From Flavobacterium sp. KMS (GTDB taxonomy: Bacteria > Bacteroidota > Bacteroidia > Flavobacteriales > Flavobacteriaceae), in the NCBI RefSeq assembly GCF_000813005.1, contig NZ_JSYP01000009.1, forward strand, positions 124,001 to 188,000: a DNA stretch of 64,000 nt, written 5' to 3'. The translations under genes were made by a program, and so were the position numbers. Below the pieces are notes generated by a model that was given only the letters and a program-made list of their open reading frames with translations, made no database searches and was not told the origin of the DNA. This document shows positions 23,856 through 35,800 of the stretch, in pieces. Numbering within the stretch: the stretch's first letter is position 1; each line of letters starts with the position of its first letter.

Positions 23856-26800
23856 CTAAAGCATTATCTTTTTTACAACTGTAGTTTTATTTTGCAATAG
23901 TATCTTAACTACTACCATTTGTGATGCGACATTAATTTTTGCTATTTCTAACTGATTTGAATTTACTTTATTCTTTTCGTAAATTTTCTTACCCGATACA
24001 TCATAAACAAATACCTTATCGATAATTTCGTTAAAAGCATTAATTCTAATCTCTTTGTTTACAACCGAAACAAAAATTGTATTTTCTATTGTTTCAAACT
24101 CTCCAGATTTCAATGTTTCATTAGTATATCGCAATGCAAAACGATCATTAAAAGTTCCAACTTCTGTAGAAAAAGTATAATCTGTTTTATACAAATCGTG
24201 GATCTCATTGGTTAATTTATCTTCTAAATAGACCATTTGGTTTGCCAATAAACCATCGGACTTATCGATGCCTATAGTAAATTTCCCTGCTATTTCTGAA
24301 CTATAACCTAACGGTACAGAATCAGCTTCATCAAATGGCAATCCTTTACTCTGGATTACTAATTTTTTATCTTCTTTGATACTATAAAAATTCACAAATT
24401 TGTTTCCGTTAAAATTTTCTCCATCAAAAAAAGAGTCATACGAATTGGTTGCTCCTTTTATATATCCTAATAAAATTTGTTTAAAAGCTCCTTCTTTATT
24501 CGTTAGATTCAACCAAATACGGTGTCTTTCGACTGAACTTTCTCTATTTTGTTTTTGAACTTTACTCGGTTTAAAAAATTTTGAATTACTACCAATTATT
24601 CGCATACTATTATCAAAATTAACTTCTCCTGTTCCTTTACTACCTAAGAAAAATGCTTGTCCGGAAGCAATAATCCCGTTGGGTTCCGTTTCATTAATTC
24701 CAGATGACAAAGCGGGTCTTGTCGCAACTCCTCCTAATAAATTATACACTGCATAATCATCAGAATTATAATCATTATTAATAAGTGGGGTATTATGTGT
24801 CCAGAAATAAAGCGTTCCGTCTACATTCTCTCTGTTTTTTGATATAAAAACATCTGCATCTATCGCCGAAGGGTATGGATTGCCTATTAAATCATAACCA
24901 TTTTGATTATCTAATAAAACCGAAATTTTACCATTAGTCGGTATTCCTTTAAAAACAGCTTCGTAAACTGTTGCAATACTTTTTGAAAAATCTCCAGGAG
25001 CTTCTATAATATAGCCTTTACCAATTATCATATTGGTTGATGAATTTTCTTTATTCCAAGCTATTTTGGTTGCATTGTATGAAAAATAATTGCTGGATGC
25101 TGTATTTGGCGATACATCAAATAGGTTTTGGCTTTCTACTGGTGATGACCAATACGTATAATCATGTTTTAGGATGGGAGTCGTCTTTCTTTTTACCTCA
25201 ACAAATCCTGTATTTACCACCTCATCATCCAATTGATATAAAGCTGCTGTATCTTCTAGAACCAAGGTTCCCAATCCTGAATAATTTAAACTTAATTCTA
25301 AAGTATTCCCTCTAGAAATCGTGACTTTTTTTCCTGCATCAATACTACAATTACAGGCATTAACCTGTCCTGAAAAAGTATAATTATCATGAAAAATTAA
25401 TTCTTTTCCTTCTGATGGTAATCCGTTTGTCCAGTTTGAACCATCCCAAGTAGAACTATCTGTGCATAATTTTAATCGTGCAATCCTATGTTTTGTTTCT
25501 CCTGATACTGAATTAAAATTACCTCCTATAAGAAGTTTATTATCGGGTGTAAAACTCATACTGAATAATGTACTATTTAAGTTTACTGCAAAAGATGTGT
25601 CATATAAACCGTCTTTTAATAATCGAAGCATTCGCATTGAAGCCACTCCATTATAAGTTCCCGAAAATGCTCCTCCAACCAAAATTCGGTTGTCCTTTTG
25701 AACCAAAATACTACGAACATCTCCATTACTAAATCCTGAACCAATTGTAAAACCAGTATCTAAACTTCCGTCGGGATTTAATCTTGTAATTCTTTTTTGG
25801 GCAACTCCGTTGTATGTTAAAAAAGTACCTCCTAAGATTATTTTACCATCAGATTGTAATGCAATTGCATAAACATATTTATCAAAACCATCACCTACGT
25901 TAAAACTAGTATCTATACTTCCGTTTGAGTTTAAACGAACTAAACCTGGAGATAAGTGTCCATTAAATGTCTCAAATCTTCCACCTACCAAGATTTTTCC
26001 ATCTGGTTGTACAAACAATGTTTCTATTATTGCATTGGCTCCTGAACCTGTTACAAAACCTGTATCAATAGTTCCGTCGAGATTTAATCTTACAATTCTG
26101 CCTACAGATAACATTCCATTATAACTCGTGAAATTCCCTCCAACAATAATTTTGGAATCTAAATGTACTGCCAATGCATAAACCTGATTATTGAATCCTG
26201 TTCCCACTGTAAAACTTTCATCAATACTACCACTTGGCAAAATTCTGGTAATTCGGTTACAAACTTTTCCATTATAATTTGTAAAAGCTCCTGCAAAAAC
26301 TATTTTATTATCCGATTGTAAAACAGCTGCTTTAATTGCATTATTTGCTCCAATTCCATTTAGATTAAATATAACATCCAAAGCTCCATCTTCGAGCAAT
26401 CCTACGATTCTTAGGATTGATTCTCCATTGAATTTTGTAAAATTACCAAAGGCTATCGATTTATTATCTGCTAAAGAAATTATCTTCGAAACCGAATTAT
26501 CAAATCCAACTCCTGCCGCAAGATATCCTATATCTAATGCTCCTTCTGAATCTATCTTAGCCAATCTTCCTTGATTCTGGGAATCAAAAACGGCAAATGA
26601 ACCGCCAACAAACCAAGAACCATCTGTATTATTTGCTAAATCAAGTACTGATGCTGATGCAGGTCCTGAACCAATATCAAAATCAGAATTCATTGTTCCG
26701 TCAGAATTTAACAAAACCAATCTATTTACTGTTATACCATTATACTTTCCTGTAAATGAACCTCCAACCATTATATTATTAGCTGCATCTGTCTTGATAA

Positions 26801-27713
26801 CTGTAACACCATCATTACTAAATGCTGTTCCAGACAAGAAATCAGAATCTACAGATCCATCATTATTCAGCCGAATTATTCTATTTGCAGGTGTTTCATT
26901 ATAACTTGTAAATTTCCCCCCTACTAAAATTTTTCCATTTGTCTGTAATGTCAATGCTGCAACATCGCTGTTAAAACCTGAACCTATATTAAAAGTAGTA
27001 TCGATAGTACCATCAGGATTTAAGCGGACAATATGATTTAAATCTGTTCCGTTAAAAGCGGTAAAATTCCCAGATAGAATAATTTTTCCATCAGATTGAA
27101 TTTGAATATTTGTAATATTTTTTGAAGATCCTGTGCCTGTTGAAAATGACGTGTCTAAACTTCCGTCTTCTAATATTCGAGCCACTCTATTTACTACAAC
27201 TCCATTATATTGGGTAAAACTCCCAACAACGATAATCTTACCATCTGTTTGTTGTGCAATATCATATATGATTCCGCTTCCTGCTCCATTTGTATTAAAA
27301 CTATTATCTCTAGACCCATCGGGATTTAAGCGAATCAACCGATTGGAAGTTATTCCCGAATAAGTTGTAAATGCCCCTCCGATAATTATTTTTTCATCTT
27401 TTTGTATAAGTGAAGCATATACTTTTCCATTAAATCCACTACCTATATTAAAGTCCTCGTCTATACTCCCATCTGGTTTTAACCTACATAAGTAACGTGC
27501 TGAAGTTCCATTAAAATTAAAATAATCTCCACCAACAATTAAATTCCCATCTGGTTGTAAGGCTATTGTTCTCACAATATTATCAAAACCATCCCCAGAA
27601 TGCCCATCGTCATAGGTATTAAACGTAGCATCGACATTCCCTTGTTGCCCATTACAAATAGTAATAAATATAAAACTTATCAAAACCAGCAGATAATATT
27701 GTTTTGTTTTCAA
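23856..27713 (-). CDS. giant type IX-secreted protein with about 14 delta-60 repeats
   Basis: A 1285-residue exported protein. A signal peptide (about 1-22, ending CNGQ) is followed by about 14 units of roughly 50 residues of the form LNPDGSIDTSFNIGSGF... LQSDGKIIVGGNFTSYNG. These are delta-60/DUF5122 repeats, which fold as beta-propeller blades; 14 would make two seven-bladed propellers. From about residue 745 a module begins (WDGSNWTNGLPSEGKELIFHDNY, then CNCSIDAGKKVTI) that is shared with the next two giants: YTYWSSPVESQNLFDVSP, GYDLIGNPYPSAIDADVF, RHRIWLNLTNKEGAFKQILLGYIKG. The end (VFVYDVSGKKIYEKNKV) is a type IX sorting tail. Cell surface or secreted. Role unknown, possibly adhesion. 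Confidence 0.9.
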   Translation of the reverse strand: MKTKQYYLLVLISFIFITICNGQQGNVDATFNTYDDGHSGDGFDNIVRTIALQPDGNLIVGGDYFNFNGTSARYLCRLKPDGSIDEDFNIGSGFNGKVYASLIQKDEKIIIGGAFTTYSGITSNRLIRLNPDGSRDNSFNTNGAGSGIIYDIAQQTDGKIIVVGSFTQYNGVVVNRVARILEDGSLDTSFSTGTGSSKNITNIQIQSDGKIILSGNFTAFNGTDLNHIVRLNPDGTIDTTFNIGSGFNSDVAALTLQTNGKILVGGKFTSYNETPANRIIRLNNDGSVDSDFLSGTAFSNDGVTVIKTDAANNIMVGGSFTGKYNGITVNRLVLLNSDGTMNSDFDIGSGPASASVLDLANNTDGSWFVGGSFAVFDSQNQGRLAKIDSEGALDIGYLAAGVGFDNSVSKIISLADNKSIAFGNFTKFNGESILRIVGLLEDGALDVIFNLNGIGANNAIKAAVLQSDNKIVFAGAFTNYNGKVCNRITRILPSGSIDESFTVGTGFNNQVYALAVHLDSKIIVGGNFTSYNGMLSVGRIVRLNLDGTIDTGFVTGSGANAIIETLFVQPDGKILVGGRFETFNGHLSPGLVRLNSNGSIDTSFNVGDGFDKYVYAIALQSDGKIILGGTFLTYNGVAQKRITRLNPDGSLDTGFTIGSGFSNGDVRSILVQKDNRILVGGAFSGTYNGVASMRMLRLLKDGLYDTSFAVNLNSTLFSMSFTPDNKLLIGGNFNSVSGETKHRIARLKLCTDSSTWDGSNWTNGLPSEGKELIFHDNYTFSGQVNACNCSIDAGKKVTISRGNTLELSLNYSGLGTLVLEDTAALYQLDDEVVNTGFVEVKRKTTPILKHDYTYWSSPVESQNLFDVSPNTASSNYFSYNATKIAWNKENSSTNMIIGKGYIIEAPGDFSKSIATVYEAVFKGIPTNGKISVLLDNQNGYDLIGNPYPSAIDADVFISKNRENVDGTLYFWTHNTPLINNDYNSDDYAVYNLLGGVATRPALSSGINETEPNGIIASGQAFFLGSKGTGEVNFDNSMRIIGSNSKFFKPSKVQKQNRESSVERHRIWLNLTNKEGAFKQILLGYIKGATNSYDSFFDGENFNGNKFVNFYSIKEDKKLVIQSKGLPFDEADSVPLGYSSEIAGKFTIGIDKSDGLLANQMVYLEDKLTNEIHDLYKTDYTFSTEVGTFNDRFALRYTNETLKSGEFETIENTIFVSVVNKEIRINAFNEIIDKVFVYDVSGKKIYEKNKVNSNQLEIAKINVASQMVVVKILLQNKTTVVKKIML

Positions 27714-27866
27714 GATAATCTTCTTTTAAAAGTTATTTCTAAAATGATTAATTAGTAGGAATTTATCGCTAAACTAATCTTTAAAAAACAAAACACAATA
27801 TTAAAACTTAATTATTTTGTAAATATTACGCTACATTATTAAATTCTAAAAAACTTCTTAAAATAA

Positions 27867-27897
27867 AAAAACCATTCCGTTTTGTGGAATGGTTTTT
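27867..27897 (-). terminator. terminator after the GEVED/lectin giant
   Basis: AAAAACCATTCC pairs with GGAATGGTTTTT around a 7-base loop. The same stem recurs at 32818-32848. Confidence 0.88.
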
Positions 27898-27918
27898 AAA
27901 AATTAACTTAAACTGTAT

Positions 27919-30900
27919 TTAAAAAATCACCTTCTTGGTTTCGATATGTTTGTTATCCAGGACAACTTTTACCACTAAAACCTGATTGGCAGATTTTAAG
28001 TTTTCGATAGTCAATGTAGGATTTCCTACCTTCTCTTTCTTGTAAATTAATTTACCTGATACATCATAAATAAATACCTTATCTATAGTTTGACTAAAAG
28101 CATTGATTTTAATTTCTTTGTTTGCAACAGCTACCAAAACTGCATTTTCTGCTAATTCGAATTCTCCTGTACCTAATGTTTTATTGGTGTATCGCAACAC
28201 AAAACGGTCATTGAATGTTCCTGCTGCTGTAGTAAATGTATAATCTGTTTCTCGTAAATTATGGATCATCCCAATAACTTTATCCTCTAAATAAATACCT
28301 TGATCTGTTAATGCCCCATCTACAGCATCAATACCTATAGTAAAATTACCTGCTATTTCTGAACTATAACCTAAGGGAACCAGATCGGTTTCCTTAAATG
28401 GTAATGCTCGTCCTTGAATAACGAACTGTTGACCTTTATTAATGCTATAAAAATCAATATAAGCATTCATATTATAAGAAAGACCATCGTAAATACTTTC
28501 ATACTCATTTGATGCTCCCTCGATATAACCTACCAACATTTGTTTAAAAGCACCGCCTTTATTAGTAAGGTTTAACCACACGCGGTTTTTTTCTAAAGAT
28601 GTTGTTTTATTATTTATACCTGGCTTAAAAAACTCACCATTTTTACCTGCTACACGCATACTATTCTTGAAAGTAACATTTGCTCCTCCAGTTTTAGCAT
28701 TAACAAAGAAAGATTGACCTGCTGCTATATTTCCTAATGGTTTAGGACTTTTAGATCCTGAAGCAGTACCTTCTCCTGAACCTCCAGCAACTCCTCCACT
28801 TAAATTATACGTCGCATAATCATTAGAGGCATAGTCCCATTTGGATCCATCATATTTAAGTGGTGTAATATGTGACCAGAAATATAACGTCCCGTCTAAA
28901 ACATCCTTATTACCTCGCAAGAACTCATCGGCAGATAATGCCGAAGGGTATGGATTTCCTACCAAAATATATTCATCTGCTTTAGTTTGGGTACCGAGAA
29001 CAAGAGCACCATTATTAGGAAATCCATTAAACACAATTGTTTGCTCATAAGGAAAAGGACCTACATTACGAGATTTAATAATGTAACCTCTACCAGTTTC
29101 CATGTTATCAGCTGTCCATACCCAACTATTTGTGTCAATATTAAAAGCATGATAAGAATTCGTTCCTAATGACAGCTTACTAAATTTTTGATCAACTACA
29201 GGAGATGACCAATAAACATAATCTTGGTCTTTCATGCCTTTAGTAAGACGCTCATAAGTAATTGATCCTGTATTAATCGCATTATCATTTTTCTGATACA
29301 AACTTGCTTGATCTTCAAATCTTAAACTAGCTGTAAGAGCAACTTTAAGTGAATTAATAACTGTTAATGTACGACCTGATTTAATCACAACATTTGCATT
29401 TACCTCGCAAGTACAACTATTTATATCTACATTAGGATTATTTAATGTTGGGGAGTTGTAGTTTCCAGTAAAAATAACATTCTGATCTATTGTTGGCGCA
29501 CCACCAAGCCATGACCATGCTGTACCGTTCCAAGTATTAGTAACCAAACCTGGAATCGTAATTTTTGCTGATGCTATAGATGTACAAGTTGATGTTGTAC
29601 TTTTTACTGTAAAAGTATAATCTCCAGGAGCAAGTCCTGAAATTGTTGTAGATATTCCTGTATCAGTTTTTGTTACTGCAGGAGGATTACTTACAATTGT
29701 CCATGTTCCAGTTGCTGGAAGCCCGTTTAACACAACACTTCCTGTAGGAACTGCACAAGTTGCTGGCGTAATTGTTCCTGCAACTGGTTTAGTAGGTAAT
29801 GGATTTATTGTTAACAAAACAACATTAGAAGTTGTAGAACAACCACTATTAGTTACTATACATCTAACTCTATTACTATTCCATCCTACAGGCGCATTTG
29901 TTAATGTTAGTGTTTTTGTCGTATATCCAGACACATAAGGCTCCTGAGCAGTATCTACATTTGTCCAATTTGTACCATCTGGTGAATATTGCCACTGATA
30001 TGTTGAACCCAAAGCCAAAGTCTCTACTGTAAATGAACCGCTTGTACCTTCGCAAATTGTTAAATCAACTGGCTGCGTACTAATTTTTAGCGAAGCATCA
30101 ACTAAAATTGAAGCCGAAGGAGTTCCAGAACCACCGTTTGAACAGGTAGCAACAGCACGATAATATGTTGGAGCTGTTTGCGATGTAGTCAAACTAGGAT
30201 TAGAATTAACTAAATCTAAATATTTAATACTTAGGTTATCAATACTTTGCTTATCATATTGTAAACCAGTACGTGATGAAAACTTATATCTCCAAGTACT
30301 TTTATTTACCGATTTATACCCTTGTAACAAAAGGTTTGAGACTATTGTTGTTGTTGCTCCTCCATTTTTTCTAATTCTCAAGGTTAAATAACCATCATTA
30401 TCTACAGATAACATCACCGTATTATAATCGGTACCTCCAGCCGTTCTTAATAAGAATGCATCAATGCCATTTGCAAAAACTAATTGATTATTATATTTAA
30501 TATAGATACGAGAACCCGTAGCTGTACCTCCTACTCCTATACCATCATTATCGTACGTGTCCAATCTTAATCTTATACCACTACCTTCTCCCTCTTCTCC
30601 TAGTCCAGCATCAGTAGTAATAATATCAGACGCATAACTCAAACTTATACCATCTGCTCCATTACCTCCTGCCATTTTATAATCAAATTGTACTGTAAAA
30701 GCATTGATATTAGGTACTGGTGTTTTAGTAATAACATATCCACCTTTCTTAGATGATGAGGCTGGAGTCAATACCATCTCACCACTAGATATTGCAGCAT
30801 CTCCATAAGCAACTGAGCCAGTAGGAATTCCAGATGAAAAATCTGTATTAAAATAATCTACCGGAGCTGTAGGCGCACTAGCCCATGGAGCATTTCCATT

Positions 30901-32265
30901 TGGAGAGGTTTCCCATTTATAAGTAATTCCATTTGTTTCTGGCGAAACTACTGACAAAGTAAAAGGCTCACTAGTACAAACTGGATTTTTTGAAACATTA
31001 ATTGCTGGAACTGATGGCGCAGCAGAACATGGCGCTTGAATATTTACAGTATAATCTTCTACTTGCCCTTCACTGTACCCACCTATCGATGAACATGGTG
31101 TGGTATTATAAGAATCTCTATGCCCTATAATTCGCATTCTTGTAGATCCTAAAGTAGCTCCTGTTGGTACAGTAAAATATAATGATGCTAAATTGTCATC
31201 TGATCCCGATGAATTTGTTATTGAACCAATCTCGTATGATTCTTCTGAGTCATTAAAATCGTTATCCTTGTTCCAATCAATAAAAGCAGTATATCTAATT
31301 GTTTGCTTGTCACCTGTATTTCCTTTTACAACCAATGTGTATGCTTGTCCTGAAAATATATTAGCAACTGAAGCTGTAAAATCTTCGTAAGCTGGTGCAC
31401 CCGAAGCTAGGCTAGTCTTATTCAAATTACTTAATACAACACTTGTAATTGGTCTTACAGTTGAAAAATTACTAAATTTACATACACTTGGAGTCCAAGT
31501 ATAGGTTAAACCAGATACGGGTAATTTACTTGTAGAATTGCCTGTATTACATGTTGAGTTTCTGCTCGGTCCGGGCACCGATGTTGACCAGTTATTAGAT
31601 GTTGACCAGCTATTATCTACCAGTCTATTATTAAAATCGTTATTTGTTGTTCCCCTCAATCCTACCTGAACTAGTAAATCTGTACTACTCATAGTAGTGC
31701 AATTTCCATACACAATTTGTACTACATTAGTTGATTCGTTTAATCTGATTTGAAAATTGAAATCACCATTAACAGGACCTCCTGAATAACGTCTTGCATT
31801 TTTCCATTCCACCACAAAAACCCTATTAGGAGCAGCACCTATTGTATTATAGACTATTGGAGAACCATTATCTTTCAAATCCCTACCTAAAGCACTAATA
31901 ACTCCTAAACCCTCATTACTTGAAATTGGAGTAAAATTAGTTGAATTTGGTGCTGAGCTACCAAACGTAATAAATCCATTTGTGCTAACCATGCATGAAC
32001 TATAAGAAGTTCCATTAAAAACAAAGTTAAAACCTGAAGGAAAACCAATACTACTGCTAACAGTATCATCCCATCCTGAACTAAAAACAACATTTGCACT
32101 TGGTCCAGAAATAGATGTATAAGTTCCCGATGCTTGCCCAAAAGTATAATTTGCAACTTGGCCATTAGAGAAATTAAAAAAGAAAAGAAAAAGAAAACCA
32201 AAATAAATTTTACTTGTTGGTTGTTTCCTTTTCAAAAAAAGATTTAATAGTAATTTTTTATTCAT
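27919..32265 (-). CDS. giant type IX-secreted protein with GEVED and lectin-like domains
   Basis: A 1448-residue surface protein. A long signal region (KIYFGFLFLFFFNFSNGQ, about 19-36) has a charged head. The first domain carries SNGFITFGSSAP. A GEVED domain (about 275-410: YTAFIDWNKDNDFND, RMRIIGHRDS, EGQVEDYTVNI) follows. An L-type-lectin-like domain (about 475-690: FTVQFDYKMAGGNGADGISLSYASD, RLRLDTYDNDGIGV) comes next, then Ig/PKD-like segments. The shared C-terminal module starts near 960 (CTCEVNANVVIKSGRTLTV, DYVYWSSPVVDQKF, ILVGNPYPSALSADEFL). The last ~90 residues are a type IX sorting tail (KVFIYDVSGKLIYKKEKV). GEVED and lectin folds suggest glycan or surface binding; no catalytic motif is visible. 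Confidence 0.92.
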   Translation of the reverse strand: MNKKLLLNLFLKRKQPTSKIYFGFLFLFFFNFSNGQVANYTFGQASGTYTSISGPSANVVFSSGWDDTVSSSIGFPSGFNFVFNGTSYSSCMVSTNGFITFGSSAPNSTNFTPISSNEGLGVISALGRDLKDNGSPIVYNTIGAAPNRVFVVEWKNARRYSGGPVNGDFNFQIRLNESTNVVQIVYGNCTTMSSTDLLVQVGLRGTTNNDFNNRLVDNSWSTSNNWSTSVPGPSRNSTCNTGNSTSKLPVSGLTYTWTPSVCKFSNFSTVRPITSVVLSNLNKTSLASGAPAYEDFTASVANIFSGQAYTLVVKGNTGDKQTIRYTAFIDWNKDNDFNDSEESYEIGSITNSSGSDDNLASLYFTVPTGATLGSTRMRIIGHRDSYNTTPCSSIGGYSEGQVEDYTVNIQAPCSAAPSVPAINVSKNPVCTSEPFTLSVVSPETNGITYKWETSPNGNAPWASAPTAPVDYFNTDFSSGIPTGSVAYGDAAISSGEMVLTPASSSKKGGYVITKTPVPNINAFTVQFDYKMAGGNGADGISLSYASDIITTDAGLGEEGEGSGIRLRLDTYDNDGIGVGGTATGSRIYIKYNNQLVFANGIDAFLLRTAGGTDYNTVMLSVDNDGYLTLRIRKNGGATTTIVSNLLLQGYKSVNKSTWRYKFSSRTGLQYDKQSIDNLSIKYLDLVNSNPSLTTSQTAPTYYRAVATCSNGGSGTPSASILVDASLKISTQPVDLTICEGTSGSFTVETLALGSTYQWQYSPDGTNWTNVDTAQEPYVSGYTTKTLTLTNAPVGWNSNRVRCIVTNSGCSTTSNVVLLTINPLPTKPVAGTITPATCAVPTGSVVLNGLPATGTWTIVSNPPAVTKTDTGISTTISGLAPGDYTFTVKSTTSTCTSIASAKITIPGLVTNTWNGTAWSWLGGAPTIDQNVIFTGNYNSPTLNNPNVDINSCTCEVNANVVIKSGRTLTVINSLKVALTASLRFEDQASLYQKNDNAINTGSITYERLTKGMKDQDYVYWSSPVVDQKFSKLSLGTNSYHAFNIDTNSWVWTADNMETGRGYIIKSRNVGPFPYEQTIVFNGFPNNGALVLGTQTKADEYILVGNPYPSALSADEFLRGNKDVLDGTLYFWSHITPLKYDGSKWDYASNDYATYNLSGGVAGGSGEGTASGSKSPKPLGNIAAGQSFFVNAKTGGANVTFKNSMRVAGKNGEFFKPGINNKTTSLEKNRVWLNLTNKGGAFKQMLVGYIEGASNEYESIYDGLSYNMNAYIDFYSINKGQQFVIQGRALPFKETDLVPLGYSSEIAGNFTIGIDAVDGALTDQGIYLEDKVIGMIHNLRETDYTFTTAAGTFNDRFVLRYTNKTLGTGEFELAENAVLVAVANKEIKINAFSQTIDKVFIYDVSGKLIYKKEKVGNPTLTIENLKSANQVLVVKVVLDNKHIETKKVIF

Positions 32266-32815
32266 AAGTAGGATTTAGAATTATAAATTGTTTTTTTTGG
32301 GTATATTATTTATTTGAAAATTAATTTGATATTCTGCGTTTTTGCAATCTTTATTTTAACAATTCATTACTTAATACTTTTTCAATAACATGCAGAAAAT
32401 CAGCATTTATTATTTTTTCATTTTCAACTTTATGTCGTTTTAAAAAATAATTTTAACATATTGTAAGTTTTTATGTATAAACTGATTTTGATTAAATGCT
32501 TTTATACTTTTTTACACATTCCAAAACAACCATAATAACTTGATTATTAAATATTTAAAATTAAAAAATATTTATTTTTTGTTAATGCGCACCAAATAAA
32601 GCACAAAAAAAAACCTCTCACAAGATTTTTTTTTTTGGAAAATACGTTTTCGCTATTTTACTTAAATACCCGTTGAACTGCATCTTTTTTAAGATAAAAT
32701 ACATATTAACGACGTAAATACTTACTTTTTGTTAACTTGATGATATTTAAGAATTAAACTAGAAACTAAATCCATTTGATTTTTCTCTTCATCCTAAATA
32801 AATTTGTTAAAAAAC
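32266..32815. other. 550-base AT-rich gap with nothing recognised
   Basis: The gap between two giant surface-protein genes is strongly AT-rich with many A and T runs. I found no frame, no clear TAnnTTTG box for the 32265 start, and no dyad other than the terminator at its right end. Confidence 0.6.
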
Positions 32816-32817
32816 AA

Positions 32818-32848
32818 AAAAACCATTCCGCAAAAAGGAATGGTTTTT
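32818..32848 (-). terminator. terminator after the 300-bp-repeat giant
   Basis: AAAAACCATTCC pairs with GGAATGGTTTTT around a 7-base loop. Its stem is the same as at 27867-27897, which supports duplication of the gene 3' ends. Confidence 0.88.
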
Positions 32849-32869
32849 AAAGTTTAATCTAAGTTTTAT

Positions 32870-35800
32870 TTAGTAAATCACTTTCTTGGTTTCGGTATGT
32901 TTATTATCCAGAATAACTTTTACGATTAAAACCTGATTACTTAATTTTAAGTTTTCTATTCTCAATTTAGGATTTCCTATTTTATCTTTCTGATAAAGTA
33001 GTTTGCCCGATGTATCGTAAACATATACGGCATCTATAGTTTGATTAAGTGTATTGATTTGAATCTCTTTATTTTCAACGGCTATTCTAACTGCATCTTC
33101 TGTTACTTCAAACTCTCCTGTACCTAAAGTTTTATTAGTATATCGCAATACAAATCGATTATCGACACCATCAGTTTTTACTGTGCTAAACGTATAACCT
33201 TTTTGGCGTAAATCCTGTATAACACCAGTTACTTTATCTTCCAGGTAAATAGCATGATCTGCTAATAAACCATCTGCATCATCTATCTCAATGGTAAAAT
33301 CTCCTGCTATTTCTGAACTATATCCTAAGTACACCAAATCGGTTTCTTTAAATGGTATGGCACGACCCTGGATACTGAGCTTTTTATCTTTAAGAACACT
33401 GTAAAAATTAATAAAAGTATTTCCGTTTAGAGAAATTCCGTCAAACAGACTCTCATAATCATCCGTTGCTCCTTCGATATAACCTACCAATATTTGTTTG
33501 AATGCACCTCCCTTATTGGTAAGATTTAACCATACTCGATTTTTTTCTATTGCTGTTACTTTTTTTGTTTTTCCTGGTCTGTAAAACTGTCCATTTTGCC
33601 CAGAAGCACGCATACTATTATTGAAAGCGACATGTGCATCTCCTATTTTTGCATTAACAAAAAAGGACTGTCCTGCTGCAATATATCCTAATGGGGGAGC
33701 ACTTCCTGAATCAGAACCAGTTCCTTGGCCTGGAGTAACTCCACCAGTAAAATTATATGTTGCATAATCTTCAGATGCATAATCCCATTTACTACCATTA
33801 TATGCGAGTGGAGTAATATGGGTCCAGAAATAAAGAGTTCCGTCTAGAGTAGTAGAATTTCCTCTTAAAAAATCATCTGCAAATAAAGCCGAAGGATATG
33901 GATTTCCTACCAAAACATACTCATCTAATTTAGTTGGTGTGCCAAGAGTAAGTGCGCCATTATTAGGTTCCCCTTCAAAAGCTACTTTTTGATCATAAGG
34001 AAATGGGCCAGCATTACGTGCTTTTATAATATATCCTCTGCCTACTTCCATATTATCAGCTGCATATATCCAACTATTTGTCGCAATATTAAAAGCAAAA
34101 TAAGAATTAGTCCCTAATGACAGCGTACTAAATTTTTGACCAAATACAGGAGATGACCAATAGACGTAATCCTGATCTTTCATCTGTGGAGAAATACGTT
34201 CGTAAGTAACTCTACCACTATTAGTTGCATTATCATTTACCTGAAATAAACTCGCTTTATCCTCAAATTTTAAACTAGCCGTAGAAGCTACTGTAACCGA
34301 ATTAGTAACAGCTAAAGTTGCTCCCGTCTTAATTGTAACTTTAGCTGTCAAATTCACCTGACAAGAACAAGCAGTTAAATCACCTGCTGGTCCTGTTGCC
34401 GAAGTATAATCTGCTGAGAAAATAATATTTTGATTTGCCGTTGGTGTACCACTAGACCATCCGGAACCGCTCCAACTATTAGTAACCAAAGTAGGAACTA
34501 TAGCGGGAAGAGATGCTGCAGAAGTACAACTTGTTGTTAAGTTACTTACTATAAAAGTATATGTATTTGGTGCAAGATTACTAATAACAGTACTTGTTCC
34601 TGAACCTGTGGTAGTAATAGTGGCTGGATTTGTTACTATTGACCAATTACCAGATGGTAATCCGCTTAAAGCAACACTTCCTGTAGAAACCGCACATGTT
34701 GGAGGTGTAATAACTCCTATAACTGGAGCTGTTGGTGTTGCATTTACCGTTACCGTAAAAGTTGAAGCGGGGCTACTAACACAACCTGCTGCTGTTTTTA
34801 CGGTTAATGTTCCTGTATAAATACCCGCAAGTGTACCAGCTGGAACAACAATCGTAATAGGACTTGCTGGTAATGAAGCATCTGTAACTGCCGAAAAAGT
34901 ATTTGTGGGAGATCCATTCCAAACAATACTATATGTTGTTGGAGTACCCGATGTAGCACTATAACTTAATGTGGTATTTTGAGCACTAGCGCTTGAACAA
35001 ACTGTTGCTGCCGATCCCGCTAATGTTATTGTTGGAGTCGGATTTACCGTTACTGTAAAAGTTGAAGCAGGGCTACTAACACAACCTCCTGCAGTTTTCA
35101 CCGTTAATGTTCCTGTATAAATACCCGCAATTGTACCTCCTGGAACAACAATCGTAATAGGGCTTGCTGGTAATGAAGCATCTGTCACTGCCGCAAAAGT
35201 ATTTGTCGGAGTCCCATTCCAAGTAATGCTATACGTTGTTGGAGTATTTGTTATTCCGCTATAACTTAATGTAGTATTTTGGGCGCTTACACTTGAGCAG
35301 ACACTAGCTGCTGATGCTGCTAATGTTATTGTTGGAGTCGGATTTACTGTTACTGTAAAAGTTGAGGCAGGGCTACTAACACAACCCACTGCAGTTTTCA
35401 CCGTTAATGTACCTGTATAAGTACCTGCAAGTGTACCAGCAGGAACAACAATCGTAATAGGGCTTGCTGGTAATGAAGCATCTGTCACTGCTGCAAAAGT
35501 ATTTGTGGGTGATGCATTCCAAGTAATACTATATGTTGTGGGAGTATTTGTTGTAGCGCTATAACTTAATGTGGTATTTTGAGCACTAGCGCTTGAACAA
35601 ACTGTTGCTGCCGATCCCGCTAATGTTATTGTTGGAGTCGGATTTACCGTTACTATAAAAGTTGAGGCAGGGCTACTAACACAACCCGCTGCATTTTTTA
35701 CGGTTAGTGTGCCTGTATAAGTACCTGCAATTGTACCCGCTGGAACAACTATCGTAATTGGACTCGCTGGTAAAGAAGCATCTGTAACTGCTGCAAAAGT

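Noticed and set aside
25037..25315. Frames on the + strand inside the three giant protein genes
   Set aside because: All are shadows of long minus-strand frames with recognised domains and a sorting tail.
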